From Georgenia satyanarayanai (GTDB lineage Bacteria > Actinomycetota > Actinomycetes > Actinomycetales > Actinomycetaceae), in the NCBI RefSeq assembly GCF_023715365.1, contig NZ_JAMBNZ010000005.1, positions 1 through 64,000 of the forward strand: DNA of 64,000 nt. Reading direction: 5' to 3'. Positions 7,386 to 17,167 of this stretch are shown here, in pieces. The position numbers were made by a program, and so were the translations under genes. Position 1 is the first letter of the stretch. Every line of letters begins with the position of its first letter. Below the pieces are notes generated by a model. That model did not search any database and was not told the origin of the DNA. It was given only the letters and a program-made list of their open reading frames with translations.

Positions 7386-8924
7386 GTGACCTCACCCCTC
7401 GCTGCGCCCACCGGCCCCAGCCCCATGGAGCGCCGCCGGGTGCGCAGCGAGGACGTCACCTCCGTCGTCGGCGCGCTGCGCAGCCCGCGCCGGCTGCGCA
7501 CCGAGGTCCTGGCCGGCCTCGTCGTCGCCCTCGCTCTCATCCCCGAGGCGATCTCCTTCTCGATCATCGCCGGCGTCGACCCGCGTGTCGGGCTCTTCGC
7601 GTCCTTCACGATGGCCGTCTCCATCGCCTTCCTCGGCGGACGTCCCGCCATGATCTCGGCGGCGACCGGTGCCGTCGCGCTCGTCATAGCGCCGGTCATG
7701 CGCGAGCACGGCATGGACTACCTCATCGCGACCGTCATCCTCGCCGGTCTGATCCAGGTGCTCCTCGCCGTCGTCGGCGTGACCCGGCTCATGCGCTTCA
7801 TCCCGCGCAGCGTCATGGTCGGCTTCGTCAACGCGCTGGCGATCCTCGTCCTCCTCGCCCAGCTGCCCTACCTCACCGACGTCTCCTGGCACGTCTACGC
7901 CATGGTCGCGGCCGGGATCGCGATGATCGTCCTCGTCCCCCGCCTCACCAGGGCCGTGCCCGGCCCGCTCGTCGCCATCGTCGTCCTCACGGCGGTGACC
8001 GTGGGCTTCGGGCTCGCGGTCCCGGACGTCGGCGACCAGGGCGAGCTGCCCGACTCCCTGCCCTCGTTCTTCCTGCCCGACGTCCCGCTCACGCTCGAGA
8101 CGCTGCAGACCATCGGCCCGTTCGCCGTCGCCATGGCCCTCGTCGGGCTCATGGAGTCCCTCATGACGGCGAAGCTGGTCGACGACGTCACCGACACCCA
8201 CTCCGACAAGACCCGCGAGGCGTGGGGCCAGGGTGCCGCCAACGTCATCACCGGCTTCCTCGGCGGGATGGGTGGCTGCGCGATGATCGGCCAGACGATG
8301 ATCAACACGAAGGTCTCGGGCGCGCGGACCCGGATCTCGACCTTCCTCGCCGGGGTCTTCCTCCTCGTCCTCGTCGTCGCGCTGGGTGACGTCGTCGGCA
8401 CGATCCCGATGGCGGCGCTCGTCGCCGTGATGATCATGGTCTGCGTCGCCACCTTCGACTGGCACTCCGTGCGGCCCTCGACGCTGCGGCGCATGCCGAA
8501 GAGCGAGACGACCGTCATGCTGTCGACCGTCGTCGTCACCGTGCTCACCGAGAACCTCGCCTACGGCGTCGTCGCGGGCGTCGTCGTCGCGGCCGTCATG
8601 TTCGTCAACCGTGTCGCCCACGTCACCGAGGTCGTCGAGGTGGCCCACCCCGACGACGACACCCGCGTCTACGCGGTCGTCGGTGAGCTCCTGTGGGCGT
8701 CGTCCAATGACCTCGTCTACCAGTTCGACTACACCGGCGACCCGAAGAACGTCGTCATCGACCTCTCCCGGTCCCACATCTGGGACGCGTCGACCGTCGC
8801 GACGCTCGACGCGATCACGACGAAGTACGCCGCCAAGGGCAAGAACGTCACCATCACCGGGCTGAACGAGGCAAGCGCGCAGCGTCATGCCCGTCTCGCC
8901 GGCCACCTGGCCGGGGAGTTCTAG
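7386..8924 (+). CDS. SulP-family anion transporter with STAS domain
   Basis: A 512-residue inner-membrane transporter, probably for sulfate, bicarbonate or another small anion. The sulfate-permease domain begins with [21 protein letters not shown] and continues to about residue 400 with some 10-12 membrane segments. A cytoplasmic STAS domain follows (about 420-505), with the conserved DASTVATLD loop. The GTG start has GGGAGA nearby. Its stop shares a CTAG palindrome with the stop of the convergent MFS gene. Substrate cannot be read from sequence; no carbonic anhydrase or sulfur genes adjoin it. Confidence 0.88.
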   Translation: MTSPLAAPTGPSPMERRRVRSEDVTSVVGALRSPRRLRTEVLAGLVVALALIPEAISFSIIAGVDPRVGLFASFTMAVSIAFLGGRPAMISAATGAVALVIAPVMREHGMDYLIATVILAGLIQVLLAVVGVTRLMRFIPRSVMVGFVNALAILVLLAQLPYLTDVSWHVYAMVAAGIAMIVLVPRLTRAVPGPLVAIVVLTAVTVGFGLAVPDVGDQGELPDSLPSFFLPDVPLTLETLQTIGPFAVAMALVGLMESLMTAKLVDDVTDTHSDKTREAWGQGAANVITGFLGGMGGCAMIGQTMINTKVSGARTRISTFLAGVFLLVLVVALGDVVGTIPMAALVAVMIMVCVATFDWHSVRPSTLRRMPKSETTVMLSTVVVTVLTENLAYGVVAGVVVAAVMFVNRVAHVTEVVEVAHPDDDTRVYAVVGELLWASSNDLVYQFDYTGDPKNVVIDLSRSHIWDASTVATLDAITTKYAAKGKNVTITGLNEASAQRHARLAGHLAGEF

Positions 8925-10300
8925 GAGCGGACCTCGCCCGCCCTCCCCCTCCGTGCGTCGAGGACGGCGACCACGAGAGTGATGAGCAGCAGTGCCGCCG
9001 TCGCCGCGAACCCGGCGGTGACGGCGAGCGGCCACCCGCTGCCGTCGAGCACGGCGAAGGCGATGGCCGTGATGATGCCCAGTCCCATCGCGGTGCCGAT
9101 GCGCTGGCCGGTCTGGAGCACGCCACCGGCGCTGCCCGCGTACTCGAGGGGCACCTCCCCCAGCGTGATCGTCTGGTTCGGCGTGATGACCAGGCCCTGG
9201 GCGGCTCCGATGAAGGTGAGCGTGAGGAGCATCCACCACACGCTCGCGTGGCCGGCATCGACGAGCTGGACGACAGCGATGCTCAGCGCCAGACCGATGA
9301 TCGCGCTGACGATCCCGGCGACGACGATCCGCCGACCGTGGCGAGTCACCCGCCTGCCCGACCAGTTCGCGGCGAACGCCGACAGGACGGCCGCGGGCAT
9401 GCCGATGAACCCCGCCTCCAGGGCGCTGCGGCCCAGGCCGTCCTGGACGTAGAGCGCCACGAGCACCCACACGCTGGTCACGCCCATGAAGTACAGGCAG
9501 GCGATGAGCGTGCCGGTGGTGAAGCTGCGCACGCGGAAGAGCCCGAGGTCCACCATGGGTGCGTGCCCGCGGTCGCGGTAGCGGCGCTCCCACCACAGCC
9601 ACACACCGAGGAGGACGACGGCGACGGGCAGGACGAGCCACCCGCCCGGCCCGAGGGACCTCTCGACGAAGGGCAGGAGCAGCGCGAGCACCGCGAGGCC
9701 GAGCAGGATGGCACCCACCGGGTCGAGCTCGCGCACCACTGACCGCCCGCCGCGCTCGCGCGGGTTCCGTAGCGGGCGGGGCAGCCAGCGCAGCGCGAGG
9801 ACGATGGCGGCGATGCCGACGGGCACGTTGACGAGGAAGGTCCACCGCCAGCCCTGGGCCTCGCCGGCGAGCTCGACGATGAGCCCGCCGATGACGGGGC
9901 CGATGGCGACGGACACCCCGATGACGCTGCCGAGCGCGCCGAAGGCCCGGCCCCGCTCAGGACCGCGGAAGTACTGCTGGATCATCCCCACGGCCTGCGG
10001 GTTGAGCAGGCCCGAGCCCAGGCCCTGGAGCACCCGCGCGATGTTGAGGCTGAGCGGGTCGGGAGCGAGCCCGCCGGCGATCGAGGAGAGGGTGAAGAGG
10101 GCGACGCCGGCGATGAACAGCGGCCCCCGGCCGAGGATGTCCCCGGCGCGGCCGGCGGCGACGAGGACGACGCCGAAGGTGAGGGCGTAGCCGGTGAGCA
10201 CCCACTGCAGCTCGGAGTCCGAGGCACCCAGGCCCTGCTGGATCGAGGGCAGGACGACGTTGATGATGCTCACGCCCACGAGCGACATGAAGATCGCCAC
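8921..10300 (-). CDS. MFS drug exporter, DHA2 (14-TMS) type
   Basis: A 459-residue (from GTG 10300) proton-driven multidrug exporter. Landmarks are the first helix (SLVGVSIINVVLPSIQ), motif A-like GRAGDILGRGPLF, and RVLQGLGSGLLNPQAVG. The total fits EmrB/QacA relatives with 14 helices. The start is odd. Helix 1 clearly extends upstream of GTG 10300 (RRWRILAVLLVAIF), yet between the in-frame stop near 10379 and 10300 there is no ATG, GTG or TTG. A CTG at 10366 is the only likely start; otherwise a small frame change lies near the 5' end. Confidence 0.85.
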   Translation of the reverse strand: MAIFMSLVGVSIINVVLPSIQQGLGASDSELQWVLTGYALTFGVVLVAAGRAGDILGRGPLFIAGVALFTLSSIAGGLAPDPLSLNIARVLQGLGSGLLNPQAVGMIQQYFRGPERGRAFGALGSVIGVSVAIGPVIGGLIVELAGEAQGWRWTFLVNVPVGIAAIVLALRWLPRPLRNPRERGGRSVVRELDPVGAILLGLAVLALLLPFVERSLGPGGWLVLPVAVVLLGVWLWWERRYRDRGHAPMVDLGLFRVRSFTTGTLIACLYFMGVTSVWVLVALYVQDGLGRSALEAGFIGMPAAVLSAFAANWSGRRVTRHGRRIVVAGIVSAIIGLALSIAVVQLVDAGHASVWWMLLTLTFIGAAQGLVITPNQTITLGEVPLEYAGSAGGVLQTGQRIGTAMGLGIITAIAFAVLDGSGWPLAVTAGFAATAALLLITLVVAVLDARRGRAGEVRS

Positions 10301-10441
10301 GAGCAGGACCGCGAGGATGCGCCAGCGCCGGGGGTCGGGTGTGGTGGTGTCGTCCGCCGGGCTCAGGGTGGCCGCCTCTCATCCGCTGGTTGTGCTCCCC
10401 GATGCTACGACCGTCACGGCCGAGTGGGATCATGGTCCATC

Positions 10442-11803
10442 GTGAGCACGCCACTGAACCGCTTCGGTGACCGCGCCCGCCGGTCGGCGTGGGCCGTGTG
10501 GCTGGCCGGCGGCGGGGTCTACTTCCTCGCCCTCCTCCACCGCGCCTCACTCGGCGTGGCGGGCCCGGACGCGGTGGACCGTCTCGGGATCACCTCCACC
10601 CAGCTCGGCTCCTTCGTCATGGTCCAGCTGGGCCTGTACGCCGTCATGCAGGTGCCCGCCGGCGTCGCCATCGACCGCTTCGGCCCGCGGCGCGTCCTGT
10701 TCGTCGCCACGCTCGTGCTCGGGACGGCGCAGCTGGGCTTCGCGCTCGCGACGAGCTACCCCGTCGCCCTCGCCGCCCGCGCCCTGCTCGGCATCGGGGA
10801 CGCCGCCGTCTTCATCGCCGTCCTGCGGCTGGCCGCGATGTGGTTCCCGCACCACCGGTACGCCTTCCTCACGATGCTCACCGGGCTCATCGGGATGGCC
10901 GGCAACCTCGCCGCCACCGTCCCGCTCGCCGCCGCCCTGGGCTGGCTGGGCTGGACGCGCACCTTCGGCTTCACCGCGGCCGCCTCGCTCCTCTACGCGC
11001 TCCTCCTGCTGCGGCCCGCGGTCGCCGCGCCCTACCGTGCCGTGCCGGCCCCGGACGTGCCCGCCGTCCCGCGCAGCGCCGTCGCCGACGTCCGCGCCGC
11101 CTGGGCCCGCCGCGAGACCCGCCTCGGCTTCTGGACCCACCAGGCCACGATGACCCCCGGGGTCGTCATCTCCCTCGTGTGGGGCTTCCCGTACCTCACC
11201 GCCGGGCTCGGCTGGTCCGACGCCGCGGCTGCCTCCCAGCTGTCGATCTTCGTCCTCGGCACGCTCACGATGAGCTTCGTCGTCGGGCCGCTCGCGGGGC
11301 GCAGGCCCACGTGGCGCTCGCCGATGGCGATCGTCGTCGCGCTCCTCGGCATCCTCGCCCTGGCCCTGCTCGTCCTGTGGCCGGGCGGGCAGCCGCCGCA
11401 CGCCGTCGTGACGATCGCCTTCGTCATGCTCGCGATCGGTGGTCCCGGCTCGCAGATCGGCTTCCACATCGCCCGCGACTACAACGCGCCCGTGCGGATC
11501 TCGACGGCGACGGGCCTGGTCAACGCGGGTGGCTTCGTCGGGGCGATGCTCGCGGCGATCGTCGTCGGGCGGGTCCTGGACCTGCGCGGCGGCACCGACC
11601 CGAGCCTGCTCGACTACCGGTGGGCGGTGGCCTCCATCGCCCTCATCGCCGTCATCTCCACCCTCGCGCAGGTCCTCACGCTCCTCGGGGTGCGCGCGGA
11701 CATCCTCGAGCGGATGGCACGCGGGGAGCACGTCGTCGTCCCCCAGACCGAGCACTGGTGGGACCGGGCCTACCAGCGGCTGGCCCGCCGCCCGCGCCCG
11801 TAG
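10442..11803 (+). CDS. MFS transporter (12-TMS)
   Basis: A 453-residue transporter with motif A as DRFGPRR after helix 2 and roughly 12 predicted helices. It resembles nitrate/organic-anion style MFS carriers more than drug exporters, but the substrate is not identifiable. GTG 10442 is preferred to ATG 10424 because it leaves a short N-terminus (STPLNRFGDRARRSAW) before helix 1. It is divergent from the DHA2 exporter, so the 10301-10441 region must hold both promoters. Confidence 0.82.
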   Translation: MSTPLNRFGDRARRSAWAVWLAGGGVYFLALLHRASLGVAGPDAVDRLGITSTQLGSFVMVQLGLYAVMQVPAGVAIDRFGPRRVLFVATLVLGTAQLGFALATSYPVALAARALLGIGDAAVFIAVLRLAAMWFPHHRYAFLTMLTGLIGMAGNLAATVPLAAALGWLGWTRTFGFTAAASLLYALLLLRPAVAAPYRAVPAPDVPAVPRSAVADVRAAWARRETRLGFWTHQATMTPGVVISLVWGFPYLTAGLGWSDAAAASQLSIFVLGTLTMSFVVGPLAGRRPTWRSPMAIVVALLGILALALLVLWPGGQPPHAVVTIAFVMLAIGGPGSQIGFHIARDYNAPVRISTATGLVNAGGFVGAMLAAIVVGRVLDLRGGTDPSLLDYRWAVASIALIAVISTLAQVLTLLGVRADILERMARGEHVVVPQTEHWWDRAYQRLARRPRP

Positions 11804-11933
11804 CGGTAGCCGGCCCCGGCGAGGAGCACGACGACGCCGCCCGCCACCACCGGCGGCGGCAGCGACGCGACGAGGACGAGACAGCCGACCACGCCCAGGA
11901 CCTGGACGGGGACCGGCGCGAGCGGGGTCAGGC
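11770..11933 (-). pseudogene. Possible remnant of a permease C-terminus
   Basis: Beyond the ABC-2 permease stop the minus strand gives a hydrophobic tail in two frames (APVPVQVLGVVG, then LVLVASLPPPVVAGGVVVLLAG) ending at a stop near 11770. This resembles the last helix pair of an amino-acid permease with a frame break between the parts. No start or RBS is visible. It may be debris or a chance reading. Confidence 0.25.
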
Positions 11934-13580
11934 GGCCCCGACATCGCGGCGGCGGAGCCCGACCAGACCGGCGAGCAGTAGCAGGGCGGCGAGTGCGGCC
12001 ATGACGACCAGCGGGGCGGGCACGAGGTCGGCGTCGGGGACCGCCGGGGTGTGCGCGAGGGGTGAGACGTCGCGCGCCCAGCCGGGCAGCCCGAGGAGGT
12101 CACCGAGGAAGGCGACGACCGCTGCCCACACCACCAGCGCCCACGCGAGGCCGGCCGCCCGCGGGGCGAGGCCGTACAGCGCCACGGCCAGCGCACCGAC
12201 GAGCAGGATCCCGGGCAGGTGGGCGAGGGCGGCGAGCGTGAGCTCACCGACCCAGGCGGCCTCACCGGTGGCCAGCGTGACACCGGCTCCCACGCCGAGC
12301 CCGATGAGCACCTGGACGAGGACGGCCTCGACGAGCACGACGGCGACCCACCGGACGAGGAGGGCGGTGCGCGAGCTCCCGGAGACGAGCAGACCCTCCA
12401 CCCGGCCCGCCCGCTCCTCCGCCCGCAGCTGCAGGACGCCGGAGACGGCGAGCGCGGCCGGCCCGACGGCGAGGAACCCGAGCATGACCGCGGCGAAGGA
12501 CCGGGTGAGGTCGCTGAGGTCGAGGTCGATCCACTCCCCCACCGCGGGGATGTCAGCGACCATGCCCTCGAGGGAGTTCGCGAGCGTCCCGAACGCCAGG
12601 GCGAAGAGGAACAGCCCGACGGCCCAGCCGATGAAGGTGCCGGACACGAGGCGCCGGGCGAGGCCGGTGGGCGCGAGCAACGACCGGGACGCGGCCGGCG
12701 GACCGGGGCGCGCGGGCCGCAGCCCGGCACCGAGGTCGCGCTGCCGGGCGAGGGAGACCGCGAGGACGAGGAGCAGGACGGCCACGAGGGTCGACACGGC
12801 CAGCGGCCACCAGCGCAGGTCGACGTAGAGGCGGGTCTGCTGTGCCCACGCGAAGGGGGAGAGCCACGACAGCCAGGAGCCCTGGGGCTCGATGACGTCG
12901 CCGATCCCGCGGACGAGGAACGCGACGGCCACCGCCCCCAGGGCCATGCCCGAGGCCGCGCGGGCGTGCTCGGTGAGCTGTGCGGTCACCGCGGCGACCG
13001 CACCGAAGACGAGGCCGGTGAGGCCCGTCGCGACGCCGAGGGCCACCGAGTCCGCCGCGGCCATCCCGGTCCCCACGAGCGCGCCCGTGACGGCGGCGGC
13101 GACGGCGAGGTCGGCGACCGTGACGGTGAGCACGGCGGCGAGCGCCGGGGCGAAACGGCCCACGGGCAGTGAGCGCAGCATCTCCAGGCGGCCGGACTCC
13201 TCCTCACCGCGGGTGTGGCGCACGACGAGGAGCACGCTCATGATGGCGGCCGGCAGGAACACCCACAGCGAGAGCTCGTTGGCGAGCATGGCGCCGAAGG
13301 TGTAGTCGTCCAGCGCGAACGCGGGCCCGGTCATCATGACGGCGGCCGGGCTGTCCATGAGGGCGGCCCGGGCCTGCAGCGCCTGCGCGTCGGGGTAGGT
13401 GTCCTCGAGCGCGGCGACCGAGCCGGCCACGAGCGCGGCAAAGGCGAGCGCCCAGACGAGGATCTGCCGGCGCGAGACCCGCAGGAAGAGGCGCAGCAGC
13501 CGGGCCGTGCCGGTGAGGAGCTCCCCGCCGTCGGTGCTCGCACGCCCGGTGGCGGCCCGGGCGGTGCGCGTCGTCGTCAT
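11928..13580 (-). CDS. ABC-2 type exporter permease (polyketide-antibiotic exporter type)
   Basis: A 550-residue permease with two repeated halves of about six helices each, the layout of the actinobacterial 'exporter of polyketide antibiotics' family. The first half follows LFLRVSRRQILVWALAF and contains RHTRGEEESGRLEML, and the second repeats RAEERAGRVEGLLVSG. Both are conserved cytoplasmic motifs. The ATG overlaps the ATPase stop codon (ATGA), indicating coupled translation. With the ATPase and TetR genes it forms a regulated drug or lipid efflux operon. Confidence 0.85.
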   Translation of the reverse strand: MTTTRTARAATGRASTDGGELLTGTARLLRLFLRVSRRQILVWALAFAALVAGSVAALEDTYPDAQALQARAALMDSPAAVMMTGPAFALDDYTFGAMLANELSLWVFLPAAIMSVLLVVRHTRGEEESGRLEMLRSLPVGRFAPALAAVLTVTVADLAVAAAVTGALVGTGMAAADSVALGVATGLTGLVFGAVAAVTAQLTEHARAASGMALGAVAVAFLVRGIGDVIEPQGSWLSWLSPFAWAQQTRLYVDLRWWPLAVSTLVAVLLLVLAVSLARQRDLGAGLRPARPGPPAASRSLLAPTGLARRLVSGTFIGWAVGLFLFALAFGTLANSLEGMVADIPAVGEWIDLDLSDLTRSFAAVMLGFLAVGPAALAVSGVLQLRAEERAGRVEGLLVSGSSRTALLVRWVAVVLVEAVLVQVLIGLGVGAGVTLATGEAAWVGELTLAALAHLPGILLVGALAVALYGLAPRAAGLAWALVVWAAVVAFLGDLLGLPGWARDVSPLAHTPAVPDADLVPAPLVVMAALAALLLLAGLVGLRRRDVGAA

Positions 13581-14503
13581 CGAGCAGCCCTTCGCCCCTC
13601 GGTCTGGTGCTCCGGCTCGTCGCCGTAGTGGCGCAGGAACAGGTCCTCGAGCGAGGGCGGGGTGATGGTGAGGTTGTGCACGCCGAGCTCCGCGAGCACG
13701 GGGAGCAGCTGCGCGACGGCGGTGTCGTCGACGTCGAAGCGCACCCGGGCGCCGTCGACGGCGAGGTCGTGCACCCCGGGTGCGCGTCGGACGCGGGCGA
13801 GGTCCGCCGTCGTCGTGACCGTGACGGTGGACCGGGTGAGGTGGCGCAGCTCGGCCAGGGTGCCCGTCTCGACGTCGCGGCCCGCACGGATGATCGTCAC
13901 GGTGTCGCAGAGCTTCTCGACCTCCGCGAGGATGTGGCTGGAGAGCAGGACGGTGCATCCCTGGTCCCGCAGGCGGCGGACCTCCTCGGTGAAGACGGCC
14001 TCCATGAGGGGGTCCAGGCCGGAGGTCGGCTCGTCGAGCAGGTAGAGCTCGACGCCGCGGGACAGGGCCGCGACGAGCGCGACCTTCTGCCGGTTGCCCT
14101 TGGAGTAGGTCCGGGTCCGCTTGGTCGGGTCGAGCTCGAAGCGCTCGAGCAGCTCGGCACGCCGGCGGCGGTGGGCGGTGCCCGTCTCGTGCCGGGTGAG
14201 GACGTCGATCGCCTCGCCGCCCGTGAGGCCCGGCCACAGGCTCGTGTCACCGGGGACGTAGGCGAGGCGCCGGTGGACGGCGACGGCGTCGCTCCACGGG
14301 TCGCGGCCGAGGACCTGAGCGGTGCCCGAGTCCGCTCGCAGCATGCCGAGCAGGACCCGGATGGTCGTCGACTTGCCCGACCCGTTGGGACCGAGGAAGC
14401 CGGTGACCTGACCTGCCGGCACGCGGACGGAGAAGCCGTCGAGGGCGCGGGTGGAGCCGAAGGTCTTGACGAGGTCCTGCGCGAGGATGGCCGTGTCCGA
14501 CAT
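13577..14503 (-). CDS. ABC transporter ATPase (ABC-2 exporter)
   Basis: A 308-residue ATPase. Walker A GPNGSGKSTT lies at residues 38-47, the signature loop is the variant YSKGNRQKVAL, and Walker B is LYLLDEPTSGLDP. The C-terminal extension (about 225-300) is typical of drug-export ATPases such as DrrA. AGGAG precedes the ATG. The gene begins 11 nt after the TetR stop and overlaps the permease, so the three genes form one operon. Confidence 0.9.
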   Translation of the reverse strand: MSDTAILAQDLVKTFGSTRALDGFSVRVPAGQVTGFLGPNGSGKSTTIRVLLGMLRADSGTAQVLGRDPWSDAVAVHRRLAYVPGDTSLWPGLTGGEAIDVLTRHETGTAHRRRRAELLERFELDPTKRTRTYSKGNRQKVALVAALSRGVELYLLDEPTSGLDPLMEAVFTEEVRRLRDQGCTVLLSSHILAEVEKLCDTVTIIRAGRDVETGTLAELRHLTRSTVTVTTTADLARVRRAPGVHDLAVDGARVRFDVDDTAVAQLLPVLAELGVHNLTITPPSLEDLFLRHYGDEPEHQTEGRRAAR

Positions 14504-14514
14504 CGTGTCTCCTG

Positions 14515-15186
14515 TCAGCGTTCGGGTGCCTGGCCGGTGCGGCTCTCGACGTAGGAGTCGAGCAGGGACCGGTCGGTGAGCAAGGGCTCGGTGTAGACCT
14601 CGAGGAGCGGGCCGACGATGCGCTCGGAGTAGGCGCGCAGCCAGCCGGGCAGCTCCTCGAGGTCGAGGTGCTCCTGCTGGGCAGGCAGCTGGAGGAGCAG
14701 GGCGCCGAGCGCCTGCTCGGTGAGGACCCGCGCCCGCGCCTCGGGGTTCCTGCTGGGCCGCACGACTCCGGCCGCCTCCCCCTGCCGGAGGTACCCGACG
14801 GCGTCGCTGACGAAACCGTCGACGAGCTGGGTGGCCAGCAGGCCGCCGGCCTGCAGCCGGCGCAGGACGTAGCCGACGACCGGCGCGTAGCCCTCGATCT
14901 GCGCCAGCTGCGTGAGCATCGCCCCGGCCCCACTGCCACCGCCGAGCACGGGGGTCTTGTTCTCGCGGGCCACCGTGAGGACGTGGGCGTCGCAGGCCTC
15001 ACGCAGCCCGTCGCGGGAGCCGAAGTGGTGGATGATCAGCGCCGCGCTCACCCCGGCGTCCGCCGCGATGGTGCGGAGCGGGGCGGCCACGCCGTCGACG
15101 GCGAAGCGGCGCACGGCGGCGTGGAGGATGCGGGCTCGGGCGGTGAGCTCGCCACCGACGGCCTCCGCTGAACCCATGTTCAACAT
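14515..15186 (-). CDS. TetR-family repressor of the ABC-2 exporter
   Basis: A 223-residue repressor. The N-terminal HTH reads ILHAAVRRFAVDGVAAPLRTIAADAGVSAALIIHHF (quoted in part: GVSAALIIHHFGSRDGL), followed by a helical ligand-binding domain. ATG is possible at 15186 or 15177. The candidate operator lies immediately upstream, so it should repress itself and the two exporter genes behind it. The inducer is unknown, presumably a compound the exporter removes. Confidence 0.88.
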   Translation of the reverse strand: MLNMGSAEAVGGELTARARILHAAVRRFAVDGVAAPLRTIAADAGVSAALIIHHFGSRDGLREACDAHVLTVARENKTPVLGGGSGAGAMLTQLAQIEGYAPVVGYVLRRLQAGGLLATQLVDGFVSDAVGYLRQGEAAGVVRPSRNPEARARVLTEQALGALLLQLPAQQEHLDLEELPGWLRAYSERIVGPLLEVYTEPLLTDRSLLDSYVESRTGQAPER

Positions 15187-15187
15187 G

Positions 15188-15203
15188 CTAAACGTGCGTT
15201 CAG
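15188..15203. promoter_or_regulatory. Candidate TetR operator
   Basis: CTAAACGTGCGTTCAG is a 16-bp inverted repeat with one mismatch (CTRAACG-TG-CGTTYAG). It sits 2 bp upstream of the first possible start codon of the TetR gene, a usual place for an autoregulatory operator. Confidence 0.55.
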
Positions 15204-15224
15204 TACGCGGTCAAGAGGCCCGTG

Positions 15225-16448
15225 TCAGAGTCCTCCGCGCAGGGCGGCGACCGGCTCGAGGGACGCGGCCTTGAGCGCCGGGTAGGCCCCGGCGAGCAGG
15301 CCGATGACGCCGCCGAGCGCGGCCGAGCCGGCGACGAGACCGAGGTCGAGGATGGGCGTCCACTCCTGGACCACGCTGATCCCCACGACCGCGAAGGCGC
15401 CCAGCGAGGCCCCGATGAGGCCACCGAGCAGGCCGATGGTCACCGACTCCGCGATGAACTGGGTGGCGATCTGGCGGCGGCTGGCGCCCAGCGCCCGGCG
15501 CAGGCCGATCTCGCCCACCCGCTCCATGACGCCCAGCAGCGTGACGTTGGCGATCCCGAGGCCACCCACGAGCAGGGCCACCCCGCCGAGCGCGAGGAAG
15601 ATCGCGTTGATGTCGCCCTGGACGTTCTCCCGCAGCACGTTCCCCAGGGACGGGGCCTGGACGGTGACGTTCTCCGGGTTGTTCGGCGACAGCGCGAGCG
15701 GCGCCTGCTCGGCGAGCAGCGGGCCGGCGCCGACGGCGATGCGCACCTGCACCTCGGTGGCCGCCGTGAGGTCGAGGTCGGCGCGCGCGGTCCCCAGCGG
15801 GAGGATGACGGCGTCGAGCACGTCCTTGCGGCGCGCGACGTCGTCGATGATGCCGATGACCGTGTAGGCCTCCTCGCCGATGAAGATAGCGGGCTGGGAG
15901 TCCACCCGGTTGATGCTCAGCCGCTGGGCGGCGCCGGAGCCGAGCACGACGACGCGGTCGGCGCGGGCGTCGTGCCCGGCGTCGAACATGCGCCCGGTGG
16001 CCAGCGTCCCGCGCAGGGCGGGCAGCAGCTGCTCCGAGCTCGCCACGAGGCTGGGCTGCGCCTGGGTGGCCGCCGCGGGGTCGATGAGCGGCACGGAGGT
16101 GATCCGGCGCTCCCCGGCGTCGAGGTCGGCCATGAGGACGGCGGCCTCGACGCCGGCCAGTCGCTCCAGCCGCTCGGAGCTGTCCCACGGCAGCGCCGTG
16201 CGCGAGCGGCTCGCGCCACCCGCACCCTCCGCGGTGCCGGGAGTGACGACGGCCTGGGTCGCCGCGACGGCGTCGAACTGGCGGGCGATCTGCCCACCGC
16301 CGGTCTGGGCCATCCCGATGGTGACGACGAGCGCTGCGATGCCGAGCACCGTACCGAGGATCGTGAGGGCGAGCTTGCCGGGGCGCGCGCCGATGCCGTG
16401 CGCGGACTCGCGCAGCAGGTCACGCACCCCGAAGCCGTTGCCGCTCAC
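15225..16448 (-). CDS. MacB/FtsX-type ABC permease
   Basis: A 407-residue permease with one N-terminal helix (LALTILGTVLGIAALVVTI), a large extracytoplasmic MacB core domain (about 50-270) and three C-terminal FtsX helices. The segment GEIGLRRALGASRRQIATQF is the conserved cytoplasmic loop. Such permeases work with a MacB-like ATPase to move or mechanically release substrates outside the membrane rather than through it. GTG 16448 overlaps the ATPase stop (GTGA). It is the last gene of the four-gene operon. Confidence 0.88.
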   Translation of the reverse strand: MSGNGFGVRDLLRESAHGIGARPGKLALTILGTVLGIAALVVTIGMAQTGGGQIARQFDAVAATQAVVTPGTAEGAGGASRSRTALPWDSSERLERLAGVEAAVLMADLDAGERRITSVPLIDPAAATQAQPSLVASSEQLLPALRGTLATGRMFDAGHDARADRVVVLGSGAAQRLSINRVDSQPAIFIGEEAYTVIGIIDDVARRKDVLDAVILPLGTARADLDLTAATEVQVRIAVGAGPLLAEQAPLALSPNNPENVTVQAPSLGNVLRENVQGDINAIFLALGGVALLVGGLGIANVTLLGVMERVGEIGLRRALGASRRQIATQFIAESVTIGLLGGLIGASLGAFAVVGISVVQEWTPILDLGLVAGSAALGGVIGLLAGAYPALKAASLEPVAALRGGL

Positions 16449-17167
16449 GGCACCTCCCGCAGCACACCGTCGGTGATCCGCACGCGCCGCTGGGCGCGGG
16501 CGGCGACGGCGTCGTCGTGGGTGATGACGAGCAGGGTGAGGCCGTCGGCGTGCAGCTCGTCGAAGAGGTCGAGGACCTCCCCGGACGTCACGGTGTCGAG
16601 GTTGCCGGTGGGCTCGTCCGCGAGCAGCAGCCGCGGCGCGGTGACGACCGCCCGGGCGACGGCGACGCGCTGACGCTCCCCGCCCGAGAGCGTCGTGGGC
16701 CGGAAACCGATGCGGTGCTCCAGGCCCACCCGCTGCAGGGCGGCGTAGGCGCGGCGCAGCCGCTCCTCGCGCGGCAGGCCGGAGTACATCGTGGCGAGCA
16801 GGACGTTCTCCAGGACCGTGCGGTGCGGGAGCAGGTGGAAGGCCTGGAAGACGAAGCCGATGAGCCCGCCGCGCAGCGCGGTGCGCTGCCGCTCGCCCAC
16901 CGTGTGGGTGGGGATGCCGTCGAGCCAGTACTCCCCGGCCGAGGGCCGGTCGAGGAGGCCGAGGAGGTTGAGCAGCGTCGACTTGCCCGAGCCGGAGGGC
17001 CCGACGATGGAGAGGTACTCCCCGCGCGGCACCCGGAGGGAGACCGGGTGCAGCGCGGTGACGGCGGGCGGCCCGGGGAAGGAGCGGGAGACCTCCCGCA
17101 GGTCGACGACGGGCGGCACCTCGCCGTCGTCGACGACCGCGTCCTCGCGGACCGGCGCGGCCGTCAC
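16445..17167 (-). CDS. MacB/LolD-type ABC ATPase
   Basis: A 240-residue ATPase with Walker A GPSGSGKST, signature LSGGERQRVAVARA and Walker B LLLADEPTGNLDT, the last ending in the NLD typical of the LolD/MacB/FtsE group. The GTG start overlaps the adaptor stop codon, and its own stop overlaps the permease start, so protein levels are probably held in fixed ratio. Confidence 0.9.
   Translation of the reverse strand: MTAAPVREDAVVDDGEVPPVVDLREVSRSFPGPPAVTALHPVSLRVPRGEYLSIVGPSGSGKSTLLNLLGLLDRPSAGEYWLDGIPTHTVGERQRTALRGGLIGFVFQAFHLLPHRTVLENVLLATMYSGLPREERLRRAYAALQRVGLEHRIGFRPTTLSGGERQRVAVARAVVTAPRLLLADEPTGNLDTVTSGEVLDLFDELHADGLTLLVITHDDAVAARAQRRVRITDGVLREVP

Noticed and set aside
7392-9845. 817-codon minus-strand open frame across the SulP and exporter genes
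   Set aside because: His/Arg/Asp-rich composition with no domains; it is the antisense shadow of the SulP gene joined to an off-frame reading of the exporter.
10547-12730. 727-codon minus-strand open frame
   Set aside because: Low-complexity reading opposite the MFS gene and out of frame with the ABC permease; high GC removes stops by chance.
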